DNA of 64,000 bases from Hippopus hippopus (lineage: Eukaryota; Mollusca; Bivalvia; Cardiida; Cardiidae). The stretch lies in NCBI GenBank assembly GCA_946811185.2, contig OX328099.1, forward strand, positions 19,991,859-20,055,858, in the 5' to 3' direction. The stretch's first letter is position 1. Each line of letters opens with the position of its first letter. Both the position numbers and the translations under genes were made by a program. Shown here in pieces: positions 9,201-18,357 of this stretch. The notes under the pieces were generated by a model. That model saw nothing but the letters and a program-made list of their open reading frames with translations, ran no database searches and was not told where the DNA came from.

Positions 9201-11977
9201 GCAAAATTTTAGACTTTTCTGCATTGAAAGCAGACAACAAATCAAGTGTGTCTCAAAAATGATTTAAAACATTGTGGGAAAAGATCGGCGGGTATCTTTT
9301 CAAACAAAGTTTTCATTAGCCTTCTCTGTCTTGGACATTAAATTTTGAGACTATGTGGTATAGGGTTAATGTTGGTGATTGTCAAACGGTTACTTGATTA
9401 TCTATTTGAGTTTTGTATTTGTGATTCATTTTTACAGATTACAGAGAATTAAAGATGCTAACTCATTTTCCCAAAGAGAAAGTGGTCTTGTCTTAATGTT
9501 TGAGAAGCATTTAACCTCACTGTCTCCATGTTTAAGTAAGTGTAGAAGTTTTACACTGGATATGAGCCATGCTCTTTGAAAAAGGGGTTCAATGTATCTC
9601 ATTGATGCATTATACCATGCAAGTCATGACATAATTACAAATTCATAAAATCCATTTTGTCTAACAACTGGCTAAGTTCTGAGATGAAATGATCCTTGGA
9701 CATGCAGAAAATTTAACAATAGGAAAAAGTTTTGACCCAGGTCAGCCTTCGCAAACTGCACAGGCTGACCTAGGTAGATGCTTTTTGCAAATACATCAAA
9801 CCCCTTTGTCACAGAGCATGGCTCAAATGTTTCAGTTATGCTGAACTCATGACCAGACAGCAGAAGTTTTTGCTCTTTCATATCAAAAGCATTTGCAGAG
9901 TGGCTTAAATGATGGGATTTGTCTTTGAAACAGTAGAGAAAATTGTGTGAAAAGGAGAAAATGTGGGTTACTGTGTTGTTAGAGGTTTTGTTCTTCACGG
10001 TTACAATGTCGTGGGATTGTTTGGGAAAGGGTTGGTGTAGAAGTCTATATATTTCATGTGTTCTGTTATATGTTAAACTCACTACTTGCTGAGCCAGATA
10101 GTACAGGCGGTGTGTGAAGGACTTGAAACCAAGGGGCTACTTGTTGGAATTCCCAATTCCATGAATTTGTTTCCAAGGAATCATGATTGTCATTGAGACA
10201 GGATTCATTTCTCTGTCACTGCTGATTTGTACTGTTTAAAGAAACTTGATGAAACCATGCCACCGTGATATAATAGAAATACAGTAATGTTGAAGACGGC
10301 ATTAAACACCATACAAAACATACATTGAATTCATTACTTTGTGCAAACAACTTTTTAACCCCTTCTTAAAGGCTGAAGGATATTGTTTTGGCCATTATTG
10401 ATCCATTTTGCCATCCTTTCGTTTTATTTTTGTCTATACAAAAGAATGCCAAGGGGAATGTCTTTTCAATACAGTAACTTGTTTTACCTCTAAGCAGACC
10501 ACTTTTGAAAAGATTGTTGTTAAAGGAGTAAATGCTTGTTACTAGCAACTTCTTTCTTGTCTGTCACAATGTTTTCCCTTGTATTCATACATGTATAAAA
10601 TTTTGTTGGTTATCCAAATTTAACAAGGCTGTTTGCAAACTCTTGTAGGGAAGCACATGTAAAGGTAATGCTTTAAGATACTGCACATAGCTTTGGAGCT
10701 TTTTGAAACAAAGATAAAAAAAGCTGTTACACTTTATATTTTTAAGTGTTAGTGGGGTTGCAACAATAACCTACTATTAGGGTTAATCCATGATGCTAAA
10801 TTATTACTAGACTACAAACTTTTAGACTCCTGCATACAAAAACATTTGTAGACGACATATTGAATGTGGCTCAAATGATAGAAATTGTCTCAGTAAGGGT
10901 AGAAAACATTGTTGGAAAAGAATAAAATGCTAGTAACGAGCATTCTGTGTTTTTCCCATAGTGTTTTCAACTGGTTTTTGTCTTTTCTGATGTATGTAAG
11001 TCAGTCTGTTAATGTGATAGTTTATCTATATGTTTTATCATGGGCCAAGGGCCTACATAACTAAATCATTCTATGTCTGTGTCTTCGTTTTAACCTATTT
11101 TAGATGTTTATTATTTTGTACCTTTGCAGGTAATTTAAAATACACAGTCATAAGAAGTGAAGCTCTAACAGTGGTTGAAGATATCCTGAATGCTTTAAAG
11201 GGTAAATTTTAGCTTAACTTATGTAAAGATTTGTGAAATTTGTGGTATTCAGTTTATAATTGAACTCTTAGTTAGATGTGAGGTAATTTAAATATTGCAG
11301 AGGTGACTTAACCTGTTACCACACAATCTTGACTTTTAACAACCCTGAAACAGAAGGTTTTTGAAAACACTGTCGGAAAAGGATTTTACCCTTTTCCCAC
11401 AATGTTTTCTACCAAATCAAAGATAGACATCATCAATGGTAAAGAATTGATGTAAAGAGTCAATGTAAAAAAATTGCACTCAATGTAAATTTAACCCAAA
11501 GTCTTTCCATTGCTTGGTTCCATGCTGCTTGTTATCACCATCTTTGATACTTTCCTACAATGCCTGCACATCTCTCTGTCACTTTGTGTATGGTGTGGGC
11601 TATTTTTATAATAGAATAAAAAATTTGTTCCTTATTAGTTTGCTATTACTTTTTTCTTCAATTTTTCCCCCCACTTAATCTTGATACTTTTTTGCCATCT
11701 TTAGGAAAATGAAAAAGGGTGAAAAAAAAAAAAAGTGAAGTGGGCATGGGGATTTAAGGTTGTTAAAATATTGGTAGTTTGGTATTAAAGAGTTTAATAC
11801 TCATTTTAACAACAATGTGTTTCCCTATATTTCTCTTTATTCACAGATCTGGAGAAACTGACTACTCTTTCAGAGGATATTGTAAAGAAACTTAGGTCAG
11901 ATTTAAAGGCAATGGCACAGGACAGCAGTCCAGATATACAGGAAAAATCTACAAAACTGAGACAACTTCTGATATAA
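251..11977 (+). CDS. ECPAS: ECPAS/ECM29-like proteasome adaptor, C-terminal 255 residues (8 exons)
   Basis: Joined exons 251-294, 5433-5475, 6457-6603, 7599-7725, 8597-8702, 9438-9535, 11130-11201 and 11847-11977 give 768 bases: 255 codons and a TAA stop, with phase kept at all seven junctions. The product is a HEAT-repeat-like helical tail. Segments such as 'LEALKCFGNILETF', 'CESLQTNTWRVQESIL' and 'VIRSEALTVVEDIL' match the C-terminal part of vertebrate ECM29 (known segments of the type 'CERLKLSTWKVQ' and 'VRTEALSVIE'). ECM29 is a protein of about 1,800 residues that binds the 26S proteasome and links it to membranes and motors, so most of this gene lies upstream of the window. An acidic linker ('GDEKMEVDGEEKDE') opens the fourth exon. 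An AATAAA signal follows the stop by about 80 bases. Introns are 0.5-5.1 kb and full of MITEs and SINEs. The family call rests on remembered homology, but the consistent frame makes it strong. Confidence 0.9.
480..2555. repeat. Monomer-array repeat element, interrupted
   Basis: Opens at 'GCTGGCTTTC'-type inverted sequence and 'CCGTCTGTCTGTCC', then about 155-160-bp units starting 'TTTCTTGTTTACGC' (near 570, 730 and 885). Units resume at about 2020 and continue to 'GGCCCTCAAGGGCC' near 2540. The style is a common mollusc interspersed repeat. Lies in an ECPAS intron. Confidence 0.6.
986..2019. mobile_element. Unidentified ~1-kb insertion splitting the repeat array
   Basis: The unit phrase 'ccctattgattttgaaa' breaks at about 985 and picks up again as 'aaaaaatccaacaaac' near 2020. 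The material between shows no repeat units, no clear inverted ends and no convincing reading frame. Confidence 0.4.
2640..2760. repeat. Short palindromic repeat, 'GTAGATC...GATCTACAC' family
   Basis: Inverted arms 'gtgtagatc' and 'gatctacac' around 'tgtgcagtct'. Diverged relatives occur near 6183-6262, 15083-15160, 34258-34330, 35300-35392, 52688-52790 and 53625-53712. Confidence 0.5.
2870..4313. repeat. 156-bp tandem array with GTCCGT-type edges
   Basis: 'gaacgcaactcctccc' recurs with its GAA at 3118, 3274, 3430, 3586, 3742 and 3898, exactly 156 bases apart; diverged units lie at both ends. The left edge has 'CCGTCCGTCCG' near 2910; the right edge has 'GTCCGTCTGTCTGTCC' near 4285. Since 156 is divisible by 3, some frames stay open, but nothing indicates coding. 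Confidence 0.85.
4468..4560. repeat. 60-bp direct duplication next to a MITE
   Basis: 'ctattgagacaaatgtggca' plus following bases up to 'ttaacccattaccac' occurs twice back to back. The second copy runs into the MITE at 4561, so the first carries an orphan 15-bp MITE end. Confidence 0.7.
4561..4788 (-). mobile_element. piggyBac-like palindromic MITE, intact copy
   Basis: Reference example of the family in this orientation. TTAA at both ends, then CCC(A/T)TTACCACAC at the left and GTGTGGTAAAGGG at the right. The unique half contains 'gaaagcatttgcaga'. The central palindrome runs from 'acattgtggg' to 'cccacaatgt' around 'GCTGGTTACCAGC'. Here '-' means the centre reads GGTTACC, and '+' means GGTAACC. 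Confidence 0.9.
4789..4893 (-). mobile_element. MITE fragment abutting previous copy
   Basis: Core only ('gggtagaaaatgtt' ... 'aaaagtctcat'). The hairpin tip is changed in both arms (GTTGGT/ACCAAC), so pairing is retained. Confidence 0.7.
5124..5339 (+). mobile_element. palindromic MITE
   Basis: Left end 'taaccctttaccacata', right end 'gagttaa'. The copy ends about 95 bases before ECPAS exon b. Confidence 0.8.
5433..5475 (+). CDS. ECPAS: ECPAS exon b
   Basis: Acceptor TATTCAG and donor GTAAAT at 5476. The 43 bases complete the glycine codon split with the previous exon and read 'DNLKKDIDKDYISM', ending on a codon boundary. The lysine/aspartate-rich stretch continues directly into the next exon. 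Confidence 0.8.
5583..5870 (-). mobile_element. tRNA-derived SINE
   Basis: On the - strand: a tRNA-like head ('gccccagtagctcagtcagt', box B 'ggttcgacccc'), a conserved body ('attcctctcccatcgctgac', 'ggcttggaaagaatattgtg') and an A-rich tail 'attgaaaacggcattaaac' type. Confidence 0.85.
6457..6603 (+). CDS. ECPAS: ECPAS exon c
   Basis: 49 codons between acceptor TATTTCAG and donor GTAGCT. Includes 'KLEALKCFGNILETFTLDRF', an amphipathic helix pair typical of HEAT-type repeats. Confidence 0.88.
7226..7515 (+). mobile_element. tRNA-derived SINE, diverged head
   Basis: Same body as the copy at 5583 ('acaggattcattcctctctc', 'gtactggtaaaagaaactcc') and tail 'taatgttgaaaatggcatta'. Box B has decayed to 'ggttaaagtcccc'. 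Lies just before ECPAS exon d. Confidence 0.8.
7599..7725 (+). CDS. ECPAS: ECPAS exon d
   Basis: Starts with the acidic 'GDEKMEVDGEEKDEISS' linker, then 'LICYFNVLGQAWPEV', which matches the ECM29 'LGKAWP' segment. Donor GTAAAA at 7726; ends one base into an aspartate codon. Confidence 0.9.
7850..8055 (+). mobile_element. palindromic MITE
   Basis: Left 'ttagccctttaccgcac', right 'ggtaaagagttaa'. The part left of the hairpin is shortened, lacking the 'ggcttttgaaaacatt' segment. Confidence 0.8.
8597..8702 (+). CDS. ECPAS: ECPAS exon e
   Basis: Acceptor TTTGTTGCAG, donor GTTTGT. Reads 'EYYEKAGCLLCESLQTNTWR' followed by 'VQESILRTSQKFIN'. The Cys-Glu-x-Leu...Thr-Trp-x-Val-Gln pattern is the clearest ECM29 match in the gene. 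Confidence 0.93.
8957..9184 (-). mobile_element. palindromic MITE, shares its TTAA with next copy
   Basis: Full length with intact ends. It closes '...ggtaaagggTTAA' at 9181-9184, and that TTAA also opens the following element. Confidence 0.88.
9181..9369 (-). mobile_element. palindromic MITE, degenerate centre
   Basis: Same orientation as its neighbour. The hairpin is replaced by 'aaaagatcggcgggtatctttt', so the right arm no longer pairs well. The right end 'ggtatagggttaa' is kept. Confidence 0.75.
9438..9535 (+). CDS. ECPAS: ECPAS exon f
   Basis: Acceptor TTTTTACAG, donor GTAAGT at 9536. Reads 'LQRIKDANSFSQRESGLVLM' then 'FEKHLTSLSPCL'. An AG seven bases downstream could act as an alternative acceptor but would shift the frame. 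Confidence 0.85.
9573..9838 (-). repeat. 'Catgctctgnnaaaa' repeat with GC-rich core
   Basis: Outer phrase 'gccatgctct'/'agagcatggc' at both edges, inner 'aggtcagcct...aggctgacct' palindrome. Same family as 24923, 48628, 48963, 53933, 54735, 57948 and 62335. Confidence 0.7.
10085..10320 (+). mobile_element. Degenerate tRNA-derived SINE
   Basis: Retains 'agacaggattcatttctctg', 'ggacttgaaaccaaggggct' and tail 'atgttgaagacggcattaaa'; much of the body is lost. Confidence 0.6.
10801..10975 (-). mobile_element. Degenerate palindromic MITE
   Basis: Left half recognisable ('gtagacgacatattgaatgt', 'gggtagaaaacattg'). The hairpin has the changed tip GCTAGTAACGAGC, and the right end is lost. A more decayed trace of the same family lies at 10480-10580. 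Confidence 0.6.
11130..11201 (+). CDS. ECPAS: ECPAS exon g
   Basis: Acceptor CTTTGCAG, donor GTAAAT. Reads 'NLKYTVIRSEALTVVEDILN' then 'ALK', matching the Arg-x-Glu-Ala-Leu-x-Val helix of ECM29. Confidence 0.92.
11308..11450 (+). mobile_element. palindromic MITE with collapsed hairpin
   Basis: 'ttaacctgttaccacacaat' left end. The hairpin is reduced to 'ggaaaaggattttacccttttccc', and the right half is shortened. Confidence 0.65.
11847..11977 (+). CDS. ECPAS: ECPAS terminal coding exon
   Basis: Acceptor TTTATTCACAG. Reads 'DLEKLTTLSEDIVKKL...IQEKSTKLRQLLI' and ends TAA at 11975-11977. The closing 'QEKSTKLRQLL' parallels the 'QEKAALLKKTL' ending of vertebrate ECM29. Confidence 0.92.
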
Positions 11978-12055
11978 TCAGCTACTTCACAGACAATTCA
12001 TCATAAGTAACGACTTTCATACAAAAAAGAGGATCAACTGAGGCAATTTTCCTTG

Positions 12056-12061
12056 AATAAA
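12056..12061 (+). terminator. Polyadenylation signal AATAAA of ECPAS
   Basis: Canonical hexamer 79 bases past the ECPAS stop, in an AT-rich 3' UTR that precedes the next MITE. The spacing fits a short 3' UTR. Confidence 0.65.
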
Positions 12062-12224
12062 GAAAGGGTTTAAAATATACTGTGATAAATAGAAAGGAAT
12101 TCATATCTTTTCAATATAATCAGATAGATAGAACAATTTTTGTTTTTGGGGTAGATGTTGTAGGAAACATTTACAGATTGTAAAACAAACAAAAAAATTC
12201 CATAGATTTCTGTGGTGTGGACAT

Positions 12225-12450
12225 TAGCCTTTTACTGATACATTCTCTGTTCAAATGATTCCTAGAGAAAGAGAGCTATTGAAAACATTGTGGGTAAAGG
12301 AGAAAATGCTGGTAACCAGTATTTTCTCCTTTGACCACAGTGATTTCTACCCATTTGAAGACAAATGTCATCACATTGAGCCACATTTGATTTGTAATTC
12401 TTTCAACTCGGGCAAGTCTAAAATTTTGTCATTTGGTAAAGAGCTGAGGC
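12225..12450 (+). mobile_element. palindromic MITE
   Basis: Ends diverged ('ttagccttttactgatac' left, 'ggtaaagagctga' right). Hairpin tip GGTAACCAGT, one mismatch. Begins about 165 bases past the ECPAS polyA signal. Confidence 0.75.
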
Positions 12451-12854
12451 ATTAGATTTGTGAGCTGGTAACCCTGTGTCGTTCCTATGCTGGTAGTGCT
12501 TAGCTTGCTGGAATGTCCTTTGTTAAGGCACTTCAGAGCTCCAGCCTCCCATCAGTGTAACCTAGGAAAGACATGAAAAATTGCCACTGTTTCATAAATG
12601 AAATACTGTTGAAAGCGGTGCAAAACACTGTTCAAACAAAATCAGCTAAAATCAGCTTTCTCATGAAAAGGTGTTTTACACCTCTTTGATGTTTAGCTTT
12701 GCAGGGAATAGGAGAAGTTGCTTGTTACAAGTATGCACTCCTTTTCACGGTGTTTTTCCTTTGGGTCGTTTATATACAGGAATGTTTTGTAAAGGATTGT
12801 AAAGGGTATGCCAACACAAACATCTAATTTATGATTGAAATTAATGAAATGAAA

Positions 12855-13036
12855 TTTGTAAGAAATGAAAGAATTTGCAGATGATAAGTAAAGTGTAACT
12901 CAAGTGGTGTGATTTGTCTCTGAATGGGCAAAAAGGAGAAAATGCTGGGTACCAGCATTTTCTCCTTTTTCTACAATAGTTTCAAAAGCCTTCTTCCACA
13001 AGTCATTAAAAAGTAGGATCATGTGGCAAAGAATCA
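12855..13036 (-). mobile_element. palindromic MITE, truncated left
   Basis: Starts inside 'gaatttgcagatgataag'. Hairpin tip GCTGGGTACCAGC; right end 'catgtggcaaagaatcaa'. Confidence 0.7.
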
Positions 13037-13509
13037 AACATCTGAATGGAGATATAAAGTACTGTCCATGATTAGTTTTCATTACCATGGTGTTTTTCCA
13101 TTCAGTCTTGATATGATGAATAAAATTATCTTAGCTCAAGATCATTAATTGTTGATAACTTTAATCATCCGGAAACAAAGATATAATTTTTGATCAGCTA
13201 ATTTCAAAGAAAGTATTCAGCTCTTGTCATAGCCCTGTCAACATTTAAATTGTGAAGCAAAAAATTGACATTTTCTGATATTGAGGTCGTAAGGGAAGAT
13301 ACATGTATTTACTTTAAACCTAGGCTAGTTGTTATCTATCAAAGGGAAACCTGTACCTCTCGGGCAGGAAACCCTTAAATGTTTTTGACATGGATATGCC
13401 CCTTTTTCAAAACCGCGTAAAAATTTTCACTGAAAGTCAGCCATTTTCTCAACAACTCTTGGTCAAGTGTTTCAAACCACATAATGATGGTACTTCCATT
13501 TTAATGTTT

Positions 13510-13687
13510 TTAACCCTTTTCCAAACAATCTTGTGTTTTAATGACGGTTCACCCATTGAGAACAAGGCTTTGAAAACATGAGAAAAAGGAGAAGATGCTG
13601 CAAACCGGCATTTTCTCCTTTTCCCATAATGTTTTCTAACCTTTCAAGGACAACTAGGTCTGAAATACTGTTGTTGGGTAGAGTTAA
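13510..13687 (+). mobile_element. palindromic MITE, shortened
   Basis: 'ttaacccttttccaaacaat' at the left, 'gggtagagttaa' at the right. Much of the unique right half is deleted. Confidence 0.75.
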
Positions 13688-13899
13688 CTGGTTCTGTTGC
13701 TTGGAATCAAACATGCTCTACTTATATTTCTTAAGTAGCTGCAGCCAAGTGTTGGTATCCACATTTTAATTATATGCTGCCAGCTGTAGGTGACAGCTCA
13801 GAAAACCCTGATGCTTGTAAAATTGCTCATAATGCAAATGTCGTAGGACATGTATATACAATGAAGAGATTGAGCCAAGCCCAATAGATTCACATTAGG

Positions 13900-14125
13900 T
13901 TTTTTTGTTTTCTATTGGAGTTTAATGCAGTTTAACAGCTTAGGTTATATCACATTGGCCACACATGTTTCTTTACTTTCTCACTTTACTTACTCAACTT
14001 TCTTTCCAAGCCACGGCCACTTTTCTGTTACGCATCAGAGGTGAGAGGCAAAAAATAGCAGGAAAGAAAGTTTGCTGCAACCGGATATCCAACCAGCAAC
14101 CACCAGGTCACGAGTCACGAGTCAG
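13900..14125 (-). mobile_element. Decayed SINE trace
   Basis: 'ctttctttccaagccacggc' and 'gcaaccaccaggtcacgagt' correspond to the body and box B region of the SINE on the - strand; the remainder is unrecognisable. Confidence 0.4.
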
Positions 14126-14213
14126 ACAGACTAACCACTGATTTTATGTGTCAAGAGTTCACCATGTTCATGCTTCTTGGTTCGAGCCAATACTATGCCT
14201 GGAAAATATCTAG

Positions 14214-14400
14214 TAACTGTTTACCAGACTACGAAATTTTTAATCTTCCATATTGAAAGCATTCGCAGATGACAAGTTTTACAAAATGGTGGAATTTTCT
14301 ATTGTTGGATGGAAAACATTGTGGGTAAAGGAGAAAATGCTGGTTATCAGCATTTTCTCCTTTCCTCACAATGATTTCAAGAGCCTCCTTTTTCAGGGTA
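14214..14400 (-). mobile_element. palindromic MITE, right end lost
   Basis: Left 'gtttaccagactacgaaat'. Hairpin tip GGTTATCAGC, with arms 'ggagaaaatgct'/'agcattttctcc'. Confidence 0.72.
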
Positions 14401-14753
14401 CAAACAAATCAGATGCAGAGTGGACAAGTAAGAATTAAAGATTTCAACCAAATAAACAATTAAACACACTAAAAGTACATAAATTCTTTAATACTCTCTT
14501 TTAACAATGTCAGATATGTTTTTACAGTTAAATACATACATTTTATACACTGGGTTAAATAAAAGAGTAACAAACTATAAGCTATAAAGAATTTGATCCG
14601 GTTTCCATTTTGCACTGGAGACCTCCATAATAATTCTTGAACAACTTAAGCAAACATAACTGATTCAAAACATAACTATCTTAATTACTGACTGTGAAGG
14701 TCACAGAGATCTTTGTAATAATTTCTTTTTACCATAGAAAACATATCTTATTC

Positions 14754-14974
14754 TTTAACCACACAATCCCAAGTTTCATCGACCCTGAAGAAAGACAGCC
14801 TTTGAGAACACTGCAGGAACATCAGAAAATGCTAGTAACCAGCATTTTCTCCTTTTCCCACAATGTTTTCTACCCTATCAAGGGCAGAAATAATCATTTG
14901 AGCTGTATTTGTTTTGTTGTCTGCACATGCTTTCAATTTGGTTGAGTCCAAAATTTTGTTGTTAGGCAAAGAGT
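14754..14974 (+). mobile_element. palindromic MITE
   Basis: Left end reduced to 'tttaaccacacaatccc'; right end 'ggcaaagagtcga'. Hairpin tip GCTAGTAACCAGC (one-arm change). Confidence 0.75.
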
Positions 14975-15460
14975 CGACCCTTAAAGCACCAAGTAAACCT
15001 ACTGGACATTTTTATTCTAGAATTAGACTCAGATTATTGCAATTTTATGGCTGTCTTTTGTCTGTAGTATTTCAGCAAAGTGGACAGTGTAGATCAAAGA
15101 TCAGACTTAATATTTTGTGCAGTCTGATCTTGATCTAAACTGGCTGCAAAGGCAACTATATTTGTGAAATGCGCTTTGCGGTTTAAAAAAGATGGCACTC
15201 AATGCCTCTTGCAGATGACTTTTCCATCTAGCAGCAGACCAGTTGAAAATATTGTGGCAAAAAAACAATGTTCTTGAGCATTTTCTTTTGTCACAATATT
15301 TTCTCATGTACCTAAGTATTAAACATCCAATCACCATGACTCTAAATCCAACAATGATGTTTTCGGTAATTTCTGTCAAACTTTAAAATTTCATGGCTAT
15401 TTTGACAGCATTTAGCAAAATATTAGGCTGTGTAATTCAAAGATCACATTGGATAATAGG

Positions 15461-15664
15461 TTAACCCTTTACCACATCGAGTTGTGATGTCCCTGAGGAA
15501 TAAAATCTTTGAAAACATTGTGGGAAAAGGAGAAAATGCTGGTAACCAGCATTTTCTCCTTTTCCCACAATGTTTATTACCCTATCAAAGAAAAATTCCA
15601 TCATTTAAGCCATATTTAAATTGTCTGCAAATGCTTTCAATTTTGTCATTTGGTAAAGAGTTAA
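15461..15664 (+). mobile_element. palindromic MITE with perfect 63-nt palindrome
   Basis: TTAA at both ends. The palindrome runs 15513-15575 with no mismatch around the single central A at 15544. The left spacer is slightly shortened. Confidence 0.9.
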
Positions 15665-15849
15665 TACAGTCTGACTTTGATCTACATTGTCCTCAAAAAC
15701 ACCTACGGTAAGTGTTACATGTAAGATTGCTTAGCTGTGAGCCAAACAGATAAGCAGAGGTGCTACTTTACAAGATGGTTCAAAATCAGATCTAGACTGC
15801 AAAGACATATACCAGGATAGCTCTGTGCATCAGCTATATACAGCAACTG

Positions 15850-16080
15850 TCAAGTCTTTATCAGATGAAGGAGTTAAATTTTGGACTCGTTCACTTTGAC
15901 TGCATTTGAAGAAAACAAATGTAACATTGCACGAATGAAAGAATTTTTTTGGAAAGGTGGAAAATATTGTGTGAAAGCCAGAAAATGCAGCTTGCCAGCA
16001 TTTTCTCCTTTTCCCATAGTTTTTCAAAAATCTTTTTCTCTAGGGTAGTTTAAAATTAAGACTGCTCAACAAAGGCTTAA
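15850..16080 (-). mobile_element. Degenerate palindromic MITE
   Basis: 'gtctttatcagatgaaggag' left end, 'caacaaaggcttaa' right end. Left hairpin arm badly damaged ('gccagaaaatgcagctt'), right arm intact. Confidence 0.65.
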
Positions 16081-16509
16081 CTTTCAAGTGAAACATAGTT
16101 TAGAATAAATAAAATGTGTTAAGTATTCCTGATTATCATATGCAACCTAGACTACCAATATTGCCCTTACCCCTTTATATACATGTAGATCTATATCTTT
16201 TTTTTTCTCTCTTATATTAACCTAATCTGATTTGAAGGTTTTCTTGGGTTCCCAGTCCTTTTTCAAAGCTCGGAGACCCCTAGCTAAATGAAACATCTAT
16301 TTTTAGTCATTGCACAAAATATGCTTGTAGAATTTCACAGTTGTGTTGATCAGAATAGCTTTTGAAATATTTATAGTCATTGTGCAGTGTGAATGTGATC
16401 TGCACTTTCCATAAGATGCATCTAATATTGTCCTAACATGCTCACAGTTAAAAGTCTTCCAAGTTTTCTAAAAACCATCTAGTGTATACATGTAAATGTT
16501 CATCTAATG

Positions 16510-16693
16510 GGTAATATTACTTGTTGAAATTGAGAGCATTTAAAGGGAACAGGAGTCTGGTTCAAATGGAACTGGTCTTTGGATAGGTACACTGTTTGAA
16601 AAGGATACCAGCATTTTCTCCTTTTCACTGGACGTTTTCAAAAGCAGTTTTTCTCTGGGTCATTGAAACTTGGTATTGTTTGGCAAGAGGTCA
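16510..16693 (-). mobile_element. Strongly decayed palindromic MITE
   Basis: Only 'ataccagcattttctccttt', 'gttttcaaaagcag' and 'tggcaagaggtcaa' remain recognisable. Confidence 0.5.
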
Positions 16694-17081
16694 AGTCATT
16701 CTGAAGCTGTTATGCTAACAGTTTAGTTTTATGCCATTGGTGCATAGCCTAGCATTCTCATGTTGGGCTATGCTTTAGTGAAATTTACATCCTAAAAGAA
16801 CTTTTTAAGTCTTTGAGGTTGACAGTTTTTGACAGCACTGTGGCCAAAAAAAAAGAATAATTTTCTTGACCCTAATCCTGCTGAATTAAAATTGTTGACA
16901 ACAATAAAATTAATGTTTGTTACGTTATTTGAAATCAAACGGGGGCTTACAAGAACAAGACTACTAAAAGTGCAGCGGACAGTGTAGAGCAAGATTAGAC
17001 TGCACGTATGTGCAGGCTGACCTTGTGTTACATACTGTAAAATACATCAGCGGTCGTGAAAGGCAGGATAAGAGTTGACAG

Positions 17082-17416
17082 CAACAACTAGAGCTATCAC
17101 TAAACGTGATCATACCCCCCACCAGCTCCTTGTCACAAAACAGGTCTTTGTCACAGAATGCAGAATGGTTTAGTACAAAAGGAAGAGTTGAAAAAAGTTG
17201 AAGGGGAGATAATTCCACAACAAATCGCAGCAGGGTCATGGAAATTGCACATGCACAACTTCATTGTGTATAAATTTGAGTTCAGTACCTGGAAAAACTG
17301 TCAGAATATTTCGCCGGACAAATTTGTGTCTACAGACAGAAGGATGGATGGACGGACGGACAGACAGCCATGGTGATTCCAGTATACCCCCCTCCACTTT
17401 GTATTGGGGGGTATAA
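17082..17416. repeat. Interspersed repeat, 'actagagctatcac ... gggggtataat' family
   Basis: Starts 'aactagagctatcactaaac' followed by 'taccccccaccagctccttg'. Contains 'cggacaaatttgtgtctaca' and 'gacggacggacagacag', and ends 'ttgggggg' plus 'tataat'. Shares its interior with 21110-21356. Confidence 0.7.
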
Positions 17417-17903
17417 TGAAGTCTTTCAAAGTATAGAAACATTGCGAAAAGTGTAGGTCAGAATTCATTGGTCTTTTGCATACATCATGTTGGAGTAAAA
17501 TTCTTTCCCACAATATTTTCTAGTATACATGTACCATTCAAAGAAATTCTCCTTTTCTTCACATATTTTGTCTTTGTATTACTTGTACCAGTAAGTGTTC
17601 AAATAGGAATAGTTTGTAGGGTAATAGATTAAAAAAGGAATTCATCATGCTGTGGAGTGAAACTGCAAATTGGCAGATGAGAAGAAATCTATAAAACTAG
17701 TCTAGGAAAAATTATATGAAGCGAGCCATTGGCCTAAGAACATATTTTTGACGAGTTTAATAAAATTTCATGCCAAAGAGTGTCAGATTGTTTTTATCAC
17801 ATAACTGTATATCAAGAACTACTTGAAAAATAAATTTCTCTGAAAAACCTACATATTAATGAATGAGACCAACTCGTATCTTTGACTTGTATACATTCGG
17901 AGC

Positions 17904-18132
17904 TTAATCCTTTACCAAACGAAAAAAAACTGAACTAGACCAAATTGAAAGCTTTTGCAGACGACAAATTAAATGTAACTTAAATGGTGGTTTTTGTATC
18001 TGATAGGGTAGAAAACATTGTGGGAAAAGGAGAAAATGCTGGTTACCAGCATTTTCTCTTTTTCCCACAGTGTTTTCAAAAGGCTTCTCTTTCAGGATCG
18101 TTAAAACTTGGAATTGTGTGGTAAAGGGTTAA
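17904..18132 (-). mobile_element. palindromic MITE, back to back with next
   Basis: Full length with an intact hairpin. Its right TTAA (18129-18132) is also the left TTAA of the opposite-orientation copy that follows. Confidence 0.92.
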
Positions 18133-18357
18133 CTCTTTACCACACAATCCCAACTTTTAACGACCCTGAGAAAGAAAGCTTTTGAAAAGATTGTAGGAAA
18201 AGGAGAAAATGCTGGTAACCAGCATTTTCTCCTTTTCCCACAATGTTTTCTACCCTTCCTGAATCAAATTTCCATTTTTGAGTCACATTTATTTTGTTGT
18301 CTGCAAATGCTTTCAATTTGGAGTAGTCCAAAATTTTGTCATTTGGTAAAGAGTTAA
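18129..18357 (+). mobile_element. palindromic MITE, inverted partner of previous
   Basis: 'ttaactctttaccacacaat' to 'ggtaaagagttaa'. With its neighbour it forms a 454-bp inverted pair flanked by TTAA. Confidence 0.92.

Noticed and set aside
9672..10082. 136-codon open frame on the - strand
   Set aside because: It lies across a 'Catgctctg' repeat and a decayed MITE; no recognisable protein family.
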